Positions 1 to 5,283 of a stretch of 5,330 nucleotides of DNA are shown piece by piece; position 1 is the first letter of the stretch, and the number at the start of each line of letters is the position of its first letter. Below the pieces are notes generated by a model. The model made no database searches, had not been told where the DNA came from, and saw nothing but the letters and a program-made list of their open reading frames with translations. The stretch covers positions 1 to 5,330 of the forward strand of contig USQP01000069.1 in assembly GCA_900556945.1 (NCBI GenBank), written 5' to 3'. The translations under genes were made by a program, and so were the position numbers. This DNA comes from an uncultured Clostridium sp. (GTDB taxonomy: Bacteria > Bacillota > Clostridia > TANB77 > CAG-508).

Positions 1-49
1 ACGAGATTACTACGCGTCTCGTGGGCTCGGAGATGTGTATAAGAGACAG
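1..49 (+). other. Synthetic Illumina Nextera i7 adapter (sequencing artefact)
   Basis: This is not genomic DNA. Bases 1-7 (ACGAGAT) are the end of the P7 primer, and 8-15 (TACTACGC) occupy the 8-base i7 index slot; from memory this matches Nextera XT index N719. Bases 16-49 are the 34-base Nextera Read 2 transposase adapter, which ends in the 19-base Tn5 mosaic end at 31-49 (AGATGTGTATAAGAGACAG). Native sequence begins at about base 50. A reading frame opening at the GTG at 21 translates the adapter as the peptide GSEMCIRDS, a familiar adapter-contamination signature, so no start codon in this stretch is real. Confidence 0.99.
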
Positions 50-1748
50 TAATAAAGGAATTACTTTAATAGCATTAGGAATAACTATTATTGTGTTACT
101 AATACTTGCAGGAGTAACAATAACTACATTAACAGGTAAAAATGGCTTATTAACAAAAACAGGTGAGGTTGGATTTAAAACAGAAATAGCAAAATATAAA
201 GAAGAACTAGAATTATATAAGACAAAAATGTTTTTATTTGATGAAGATAGTTCGACATTAAAAGCAGACACAATAACAGATCCAACTATTCAAGAAATAA
301 TAAAAAGTATGACAGATGAATATGCCAAAATACTAAGAATAGAAGATGGAAATTTAGTGTATATAGGAAATGATAAAGAACAATATATAATGGCAGAGGA
401 AATGGGATTAATACCAGAAGATGCATTAAAAAATGATGATATATTTGAAGAACTAAAACCATTTATAACAGAGTGGACAGTAGCAGACGAAGATACTATA
501 ACACTTCCAATAAATGGAACATGTGATTTTACAGTAGATTATGGAGACGGAACAGAGATATTACAAGTAACAAGTGCAAGCGATGAAGAGAGAATTCATA
601 CTTATGAAAAAGCTGGAACATATACAGTAACAATAACAGGGCAATGTGAAAACTTTAATTTTGCTAAAATAAATACTAGTAAGGATAAAATAATAGGAAT
701 AAATCAATGGGGGGTATTGGGGAAAGGATTAAAAAGCAATTATTATTGTTTTTCTCAGTGTACAAATCTAGCAGGAGAAATACCAGAACCATCATTAAAC
801 AGTTTTGAGAATGTATCCAGTTTTTCAAATTTATTTAGAGGTTGCAATTTGATATCAGGAAAGATTCCAGAAAATATGTTTAAGGGGTGTAAAAAAGTAA
901 CAAGTTTTAGCGGTACATTTTATGGTTGTACAGGATTAACAGGGACTATACCAAAAAATCTGTTTAAGGATTGTATAAATTTGGAAGAATTAGGAGCATC
1001 GTATCATACGGGATGTTTTAAAGATTGCGTGGGATTAACGGGAGTTATACCAGAAAACATATTCGATAACTGTCCAAATATAAAAATTTTTACTTGTACA
1101 TTCATGAATTGTACAGGTCTAACAGGAAATATACCAGAGAATCTATTTAAAAACAATTCGAAAGTTACAACCTTTCAAAATATTTTTAGTGGCTGTACAG
1201 GTTTAACAGGAAATATACCGGAAGATATATTTAAGAATTGTATAGAAGTTGAAAATTTAAGTGGTGTATTTGACAATTGTACAGGGTTAAGTGGTACTAT
1301 ACCAAATAATATATTTAAAAATTGTAGAAAAATTAAAAGTATGGGAGCTTTTAGCAACTGTACAGGGTTAACTGGAGAGATACCTGAAGATTTATTCGAA
1401 AACTGTACAGAAATTACAAGCTTTGAATTTGCATTCGGTGGCTGTACAGGGCTAACAGGAAGTATACCGGAAAATTTGTTTAAGAATTGTACAAAAGCGG
1501 AAAGATTTGATTATACATTTTTTAAATGCACTAGTTTAAGAACTACTATACCAGAAAAATTATTTTCAAATTGTACAAATATAACAAGTTTTTTTAGAAC
1601 TTTTTGGCAGTCTTCAAACTTAACAGGAAATGCACCTGAACTATGGAAAATAGAAACTGTAAAGAGTTACGGTTTATGCTTTGGGGGATGTACTAATTTA
1701 TCAAACTATAATGAAATTCCAAGCTCATGGGGTGGCGGAGGAGAATAA
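50..1748 (+). CDS. Prepilin-leader, PKD-like, leucine-rich-repeat surface protein (5' partial)
   Basis: Probable cell-surface protein, truncated at its N-terminus by the contig end. The first intact native codon is 51-53, giving 565 native residues (numbered from there); only a few leading residues and the true start seem to be missing. Residues 2-24 (KGITLIALGITIIVLLILAG...) form a type IV prepilin-like leader: G3 is the likely cleavage site and is followed by a hydrophobic helix, but the mature +5 residue is Ala instead of the usual Glu. Residues 35-140 are charged and largely helical. Residues 142-195 look like a PKD-type beta domain (DYGDG at 163-167, HTYEKAGTYTVTITG from 183). A QWG motif at 219-221 leads into about 11 BspA/DUF285-like repeats from residue 237 to the C-terminal cap, which ends in GGGGE. 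There is no LPXTG sorting signal. Adhesion or matrix binding is an inference from BspA-type proteins; the ligand is unknown. It is transcriptionally isolated by the terminator behind it. Confidence 0.85.
759..1688 (+). repeat. Eleven in-frame 84-bp repeats coding 28-residue LRR units
   Basis: Degenerate tandem coding repeats start at 759, 843, 927, 1026, 1110, 1194, 1278, 1359, 1443, 1527 and 1611, with a truncated terminal cap from 1689. The period is 84 bp except for a 99-bp unit (927), an 81-bp unit (1278) and a 78-bp last unit (1611). The protein consensus is roughly CTGLTGxIPExLFKNC followed by 12 residues ending in F-x-x. Cys occurs at position 1 and usually at position 16. It is replaced at position 16 by Phe in unit 1 and Asn in unit 5, and at position 1 by Ser in unit 11. 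Units 5, 6, 8 and 9 are the most alike at DNA level (TGTACAGG...CTAACAGG or close), which suggests recent duplication within the gene. Confidence 0.9.
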
Positions 1749-1752
1749 TTTT

Positions 1753-1798
1753 AAAGAATAAACGTTGTTTAATAGAATTTAAGCAACGTTTATTTTTT
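1753..1798 (+). terminator. Intrinsic terminator after the surface-protein gene
   Basis: AATAAACGTTG at 1757-1767 is exactly complementary to CAACGTTTATT at 1784-1794. Pairing continues inward through a G-U pair and A-T pairs to leave a loop of about 6 bases, and the 3' arm runs into a T tract at 1793-1798. It lies 8 bases after the stop codon at 1746-1748. The A-rich left flank pairs with the T tract, so it could also work on the opposite strand, but no minus-strand gene ends here. Confidence 0.85.
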
Positions 1799-1843
1799 GT
1801 ATATAAGGGAAGAATATAAATAAATGTAAAGGAATGATATAGT

Positions 1844-2059
1844 ATGAAAGAAAATATGATGAATAAAATTTATGAAATCCAACAAGAAGAGTTAGATAAA
1901 ATGATTAAAGAAGAAGGGTTGAAATTAAAAGAGAAAAACAAAAATATTATTGATCCAGAGGAAAAAGAAAATATAAAAATGTCATCTTTTATAGAGATAG
2001 CATATAAAAAAGGTTTTATTGATGGTGTTAATTTAATATTAAATTGTATGGAAAAATAA
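1844..2059 (+). CDS. Small charged hypothetical protein, 71 aa
   Basis: I do not recognise this family. The predicted product is small, cytosolic, Lys/Glu/Ile/Asn-rich and probably mostly helical, with no signal peptide or membrane segment. Residues 1-48 are strongly charged and could form a helix or short coiled coil. Residues 53-66 (AYKKGFIDGVNLIL) form an amphipathic segment whose Gly-Phe/Gly spacing resembles the tails of other small clostridial hypothetical proteins; that comparison is from memory. The ATG at 1844 is preferred because AAAGGA (1828-1833) lies 10 bases upstream; the ATGs at 1856 and 1859 would be too far from it. It stands alone between the terminator ending at 1798 and the candidate promoter starting at 2090. 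I saw no convincing promoter or terminator of its own. The overlapping minus-strand frame is a shadow. Confidence 0.7.
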   Translation: MKENMMNKIYEIQQEELDKMIKEEGLKLKEKNKNIIDPEEKENIKMSSFIEIAYKKGFIDGVNLILNCMEK

Positions 2060-2089
2060 GAAAAGTTAGTTAGCAAAAGAAGTTAGTAG

Positions 2090-2118
2090 TTTACAAAATA
2101 TCAAAAAAATGATATCAT
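2090..2118 (+). promoter_or_regulatory. Candidate sigma-A promoter for dxs-ylmH
   Basis: A -35 box TTTACA (2090-2095; 5 of 6 to TTGACA) and a -10 box TATCAT (2113-2118; 5 of 6 to TATAAT) are separated by exactly 17 bases, predicting a start near 2125 and a leader of about 25 nt. The A-rich spacer contains one half of an inverted repeat, ATATCA (2098-2103) with TGATAT (2110-2115), that runs into the -10 box. It could be an operator or simply A/T-rich coincidence. In such A/T-rich DNA, near-consensus boxes arise easily. Confidence 0.45.
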
Positions 2119-2138
2119 AAAGACTACATAAAACGATT

Positions 2139-2146
2139 AAGGTGAT
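2139..2146 (+). promoter_or_regulatory. Ribosome binding site deciding the dxs start
   Basis: AAGGTGAT closely matches the anti-Shine-Dalgarno complement and sits 3 bases before the ATG at 2150 (about 7 bases measured from the GG core). It supports that ATG as the true start of dxs. Confidence 0.8.
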
Positions 2147-2149
2147 AAT

Positions 2150-3493
2150 ATGATAGAAAAAGTAAATTCAGCTGAAGATGTTAAAAAATTAAATATAGAA
2201 GAACAAAAGCAATTAGCAGAAGAAATAAGAAAATATATATTAGAAATTGTATCAGAAAATGGAGGGCATTTAGCTTCTAATTTGGGAGTGGTAGAGTTAA
2301 CCATAGCTTTACATACCATTTTTGATTTGCCAAAAGACAAAATAGTATGGGATGTAGGACATCAAACTTATGTACATAAAATTTTGACGGGAAGAAAAGA
2401 ACAATTAAAGACCTTGAGAAAACTAAACGGAATAGCAGGTTTTCCAAAAACAAATGAATCTGAAACAGATTGTTTTAATACCGGACATAGTAGTACTTCT
2501 ATATCAGCAGCATTAGGAATGGCAAGAGCAAGAGATATTAAAGGAGAAGATAGTAATATATTAGCTGTTATAGGAGATGGTGCGTTAACAGGAGGAATGG
2601 CATTAGAAGCTCTAAATGACGCAGGTGCGAGTCAAACAAGATTGACAGTTATTTTAAATGATAACGAAATGAGTATCTCTAAAAATATTGGCGGAATGAA
2701 TATGCTCTTAAGCAAATTGAGAACAAAGAAAACCTACACGAAATCGAATGTTTCTATGAAAAATAGGATAAATAAAATTCCCATTATTGGACAACCTATT
2801 GTAAAAGTAGTACAAAGAATAAAAAGAAGTATAAAACAATTAATTATTCCTAAGATGTTTTTTGAAGATATTGGATTTCGTTATTTAGGACCAGTTGATG
2901 GACATAATATAGAAGAATTAGAGAGAATGTTGAAGATTAGTAAACAATTGGATGGACCGGTATTACTTCATGTGTTAACAAAGAAAGGAAAAGGCTACAA
3001 AATAGCAGAAGAGAATCCAGATAAGTTTCACGCAACAGCGCCATTTGATTTAGAGACGGGAAAACCTAAAAAAGAAAAAGAAAAAGATTACTCAAAAGTA
3101 TTTGGAGATAAATTAGTAGAATTAGCAAAGAGAAATGATAGAATAGTTGCTATTACAGCATCAATGAAAGATGGAACTGGACTAACAAGATTTGCTAAGG
3201 AATTTCCTAATCGATTTTTTGATATAGGAATAGCAGAGCAGCATGCTTTAGGGTTAGCGGCGGGGATGGCAAAAGAAGGAGTAATTCCCATCGTTCCTAT
3301 TTATTCTTCTTTTTATCAAAGAGCCTATGATCAAGTGATTCATGATATTGCTCTTCAAAATTTACCAGTCATTATGTGTGTAGATAGAGCAGGAGTAGTA
3401 GGGGCAGACCGGAGAAACGCATCAAGGAACATTGGATATGGCATTTTTTCGCTTAATACCAAATTTGACCATTATAGCACCAAAAGATTTTAA
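2150..3493 (+). CDS. dxs: 1-deoxy-D-xylulose-5-phosphate synthase, N-terminal part (frameshifted)
   Basis: DXS condenses pyruvate with glyceraldehyde 3-phosphate, using thiamine diphosphate and Mg, to make DXP, the first step of the MEP isoprenoid pathway; it is cytosolic. Residues 1-420 read as a normal DXS: GGHLASNLG with His40, WDVGHQTYVHKILTGR (67-82), the ThDP/Mg motif GDG at 142-144 ending in NDN at 170-172, YLGPVDGHN, and the pyrimidine-domain motif IAEQHA with the catalytic Glu at 363. After VDRAGVVGAD (to base 3409) the frame is lost and 28 unrelated residues follow to the stop at 3491-3493. The rest of the enzyme continues one base later, at 3411. Joined, the protein would be 627 residues, normal for DXS. 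This is either a sequencing or assembly error or a real inactivating mutation. dxs is normally indispensable where MEP is the only isoprenoid route, which favours error. Confidence 0.93.
   Translation: MIEKVNSAEDVKKLNIEEQKQLAEEIRKYILEIVSENGGHLASNLGVVELTIALHTIFDLPKDKIVWDVGHQTYVHKILTGRKEQLKTLRKLNGIAGFPKTNESETDCFNTGHSSTSISAALGMARARDIKGEDSNILAVIGDGALTGGMALEALNDAGASQTRLTVILNDNEMSISKNIGGMNMLLSKLRTKKTYTKSNVSMKNRINKIPIIGQPIVKVVQRIKRSIKQLIIPKMFFEDIGFRYLGPVDGHNIEELERMLKISKQLDGPVLLHVLTKKGKGYKIAEENPDKFHATAPFDLETGKPKKEKEKDYSKVFGDKLVELAKRNDRIVAITASMKDGTGLTRFAKEFPNRFFDIGIAEQHALGLAAGMAKEGVIPIVPIYSSFYQRAYDQVIHDIALQNLPVIMCVDRAGVVGADRRNASRNIGYGIFSLNTKFDHYSTKRF
3407..3413 (+). other. dxs: Single-base insertion (frameshift) within dxs
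   Basis: The DNA reads GAC-C-GGA here. Dropping one C (3409 or 3410; they cannot be told apart) joins the two frames and restores the conserved motif as VGADGETHQG. Removing a G from the run at 3401-3404 instead would give VGQTGETHQ and lose the conserved Asp, so the extra C is the better explanation. The context is a two-base run, not a long homopolymer. Confidence 0.88.
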
Positions 3494-4034
3494 GGAACTA
3501 GAGGATATGTTAGAATTTGCGGTGAATTTAGGAAAACCTGTAGTAATTCGTTATCCAAGAGGAGGAGAATCTAAAAAGAAGTTTACATCTCATAGTAAAA
3601 TGGAATATGGAAAAGCGGAAATTATTAGAAATGGAACAGATATATCAATCATAGCAATAGGGAAAACGGTAGATAGAGCGCAAAAAGTAGCTAAGATGTT
3701 GGAAGAAGAACAAATAAGTGCAGAAGTAATCAATGCAAGATTTTTAAAGCCATTTGATAAAGATACAATAAAAGATTCTATAGAAAAAACAAAAAAAGTA
3801 ATAACGTTAGAAGATGGAACCATAATAAATGGATTGGCAACAGTAGTAAAAGAATTAATAGTAGATGAAAAGATGAAAAACATAGAAATATATAACTACG
3901 GATATCCAGATGAATTTATAAAACATGGACAAGTGCAAGAACTAGAACAACTATATCATCAAGATGAAGAATATATTTATCATGAGGCAAAACAAATATT
4001 AGACAAAAAACGACAAAATGATGAGACAAAGTAG
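3411..4034 (+). CDS. dxs: 1-deoxy-D-xylulose-5-phosphate synthase, C-terminal part (after frameshift)
   Basis: This is the remaining 207 residues of the same gene in the +1 frame. It opens with GETHQGTLDMAFFRLIPN, the end of the transketolase pyrimidine-binding domain, whose conserved T-H-x-G follows directly from the VGAD of the first part. The transketolase C-terminal domain follows: PVVIRYPRGG, then NARFLKPFD, the VITLEDG strand, and YPDEFIKHG near the end. The frame could nominally start at TTG 3432 or ATG 3438, and an AAGGA at 3424-3428 lies 9 bases before that ATG. However, that AAGGA simply encodes the conserved QG, and a separately made C-terminal piece would lack the ThDP-binding domain. 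I therefore treat it as a gene fragment, not an independent gene. ylmH starts 33 bases after the stop, so the two are probably one transcript. Confidence 0.92.
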   Translation, partial: GETHQGTLDMAFFRLIPNLTIIAPKDFKELEDMLEFAVNLGKPVVIRYPRGGESKKKFTSHSKMEYGKAEIIRNGTDISIIAIGKTVDRAQKVAKMLEEEQISAEVINARFLKPFDKDTIKDSIEKTKKVITLEDGTIINGLATVVKELIVDEKMKNIEIYNYGYPDEFIKHGQVQELEQLYHQDEEYIYHEAKQILDKKRQNDETK

Positions 4035-4054
4035 ACCTGTCCCTAGTGTCTTAT
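4035..4054 (+). repeat. Candidate dispersed intergenic repeat between dxs and ylmH
   Basis: The segment begins directly after the dxs stop and contains ACCTGTCCCTAGTGTC (4035-4050). It is relatively C-rich and stands out from its A/T-rich surroundings. From memory, ACCTGTCCC/GGGACAGGT elements followed by a TGTC box recur between genes in many Firmicutes and sometimes run into the tails of neighbouring genes. Only one copy is present here, so repetitiveness is not shown by this window. Confidence 0.3.
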
Positions 4055-4061
4055 AGGAAGG
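4055..4061 (+). promoter_or_regulatory. Ribosome binding site of ylmH
   Basis: AGGAAGG lies 6 bases before the ATG at 4068 and fixes that codon as the ylmH start. Confidence 0.75.
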
Positions 4062-4067
4062 AAAAGT

Positions 4068-4871
4068 ATGAATAAGCAAGAATTATTAAAAGATTATAGA
4101 AAACAAGAAGATAGAATGTGTTTATCTCAAGTGTTAGATAAAATAGAGTTTTGTAAAGCAAGAGAAAAGTTAGAATATACAGACTTTTTAGATATGTATC
4201 AAGTTTCACTAGTAGAGAATTTTTTAAAAAAAGTGTATTTTAAGAATTACCAATTATTTGGTGGTTATGGAGAAAGTGAGAGAAAGATTCTAATTATTTA
4301 TCCTGAGAAATACAATGAGAAAATGATAGAAAAGAATTATCATAAAATGTTAAAGGTTGTTAGAATAGACTTGCCAGAAGAGGAACAAGGAAAGTATTCT
4401 CATAGAAATTATTTGGGCGGAATTGTTAAATTAGGGCTAAAAAGAGAAAAGGTAGGCGATATTTTAGTTTCAGACGAGGGAGCGGATATTGTAGTGGTAC
4501 AGGACTTTGCTGAGATATTAAAAAAGGAATTACCATCACTTACTCGATTTGAAAACAGTAAAATATCAATAGAAGAAATTTCAAATATAAGAAAAAAAGA
4601 AATTAAAATAGAAGAAGTAAGCATTATCGTACCATCACTAAGATTAGACAATATCGTTTCAGATTTGGCAAAAACGTCTAGAAGTAAAGCGGCACAGATT
4701 ATTAGCCAAGAAAGAGTTTTTGTTAATGGAAAAAATGAAACAAAACTTTCCAAACAATTAAAGTTAGATGATGTGATTACAATTAGAGGAAAAGGAAGAT
4801 TTGTCATAAAAGAATTTACGGGAACAACAAGAAGTGGAAGAACGGTGATAAAGGTGGAAAAGTATGTTTAA
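4068..4871 (+). CDS. ylmH: YlmH-family S4-domain RNA-binding protein
   Basis: Full-length 267-residue member of the YlmH family (B. subtilis YlmH is about 257 residues). Residues 1-75 are a helical N-terminal region. Residues 80-170 form the family's central alpha/beta domain, with YGESERKILIIYP and LGLKREKVGDILVSDEGAD, both typical of YlmH. The S4 RNA-binding domain begins near residue 189 (PSLRLD, R192) and continues with SRSKAAQII and ERVFVNGK. The tail FTGTTRSGRTVIKVEKY is also family-typical. In B. subtilis YlmH binds the large ribosomal subunit carrying peptidyl-tRNA and can act in ribosome-associated quality control; it is often encoded in the cell-division cluster upstream of divIVA. 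Here it instead follows dxs by 33 bases, so co-transcription with dxs is likely, and no functional link between the two is implied. The large minus-strand frame inside it is a shadow. Confidence 0.93.
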   Translation: MNKQELLKDYRKQEDRMCLSQVLDKIEFCKAREKLEYTDFLDMYQVSLVENFLKKVYFKNYQLFGGYGESERKILIIYPEKYNEKMIEKNYHKMLKVVRIDLPEEEQGKYSHRNYLGGIVKLGLKREKVGDILVSDEGADIVVVQDFAEILKKELPSLTRFENSKISIEEISNIRKKEIKIEEVSIIVPSLRLDNIVSDLAKTSRSKAAQIISQERVFVNGKNETKLSKQLKLDDVITIRGKGRFVIKEFTGTTRSGRTVIKVEKYV

Positions 4872-4895
4872 TAGGAGCCAAATGGCTCCTATTTT
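4870..4895 (+). terminator. Bidirectional terminator between ylmH and mutS2
   Basis: AATAGGAGCC (4870-4879) pairs perfectly with GGCTCCTATT (4884-4893) around an AAAT loop, followed on the plus strand by TTTT within 4892-4895. The 10-bp stem has a G/C-rich core, unusual in this A/T-rich DNA. It serves two convergent genes: it overlaps the last two bases of the ylmH stop (4869-4871), and its 3' arm covers the mutS2 stop (complement of 4889-4891). The T tracts are short on both sides, so efficiency is uncertain. Confidence 0.75.
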
Positions 4896-5283
4896 AGTTC
4901 TACTACAGTAACACCCATTTCACCTTCTCCATAAGTGCCTATTCGATAAGATTTTACATGAGGATGTTTTTTTAGAAATTGATGAATTCCGGATTTTAAT
5001 TTACCAGTACCTTTGCCGTGGACGATTCTTACTGATTGAAGTTTAGCTAAACTACAATCATCTAAAAATTTGTCAACTACAAAGACTGCTTCTTCAACAT
5101 TTAAACCGATTACATTTATTTCAGATTTTGCTGTTTTAGATTTGGAAACACTGGTATATCCAGAAGTTTGAATTTTATTATTCAATTTTGAGGAGATATC
5201 TTTATGAGGTTTTTCTAGAGCATTTATATTTAGATTCATCTTCATAATTCCCACTTGAACTTGAACTTCATTTGATTTGGATA
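4889..5283 (-). CDS. mutS2: MutS2, C-terminal part with Smr domain (5' partial)
   Basis: This is the last 130 residues of MutS2 (family length about 780-790 residues). The frame stays open through 5283 into the adapter, so the GTG at 5254 is internal and not the start; the upstream residues SKSNEVQVQ continue the family motif VQVGIMKMN. After this small beta domain comes a variable, Lys/Ser-rich linker. The C-terminal Smr domain follows, with INVIG (5119-5105) in place of the canonical LDLRG, then HGKGTG (5020-5003), HPHVKSYRIGTYGEGEMG and VTVVELK at the end. The MutS-like ATPase region is beyond the contig. MutS2 was first studied as an anti-recombination factor. In B. subtilis it also recognises collided ribosomes and splits them, feeding the quality-control pathway. 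It is convergent with ylmH, with 17 bases between the stop codons. Confidence 0.93.

Noticed and set aside
759..1688. CRISPR array or non-coding tandem repeat
   Set aside because: The 84-bp period is in frame, degenerate at third positions and encodes LRR units without spacers.
1799..1843. Promoter for the 71-residue gene
   Set aside because: TATAAG (1802-1807) and TATAAA (1815-1820) resemble -10 boxes, but neither has a credible -35 at the right distance.
2060..2149. Riboswitch or T-box leader before dxs
   Set aside because: The gap is only 90 bases, A/T-rich, with a single 6-bp stem and no recognisable conserved core.
3432..4034. Independent 200-residue gene starting at TTG 3432
   Set aside because: The frame continues upstream to 3411 with conserved DXS residues GETHQG, so it is the rest of dxs after a frameshift.
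4409..4807. 132-residue minus-strand reading frame inside ylmH
   Set aside because: It lies opposite a clear family member, has Ser/Ile/Phe-rich composition expected of antisense A/T-rich coding DNA, and shows no domain. The other minus-strand frames over dxs, the LRR gene and the small gene were rejected for the same reason.
4889..5254. Complete 121-residue stand-alone Smr protein starting at GTG 5254
   Set aside because: The frame is open upstream to the contig edge and encodes MutS2-typical residues, so it is a truncated mutS2.
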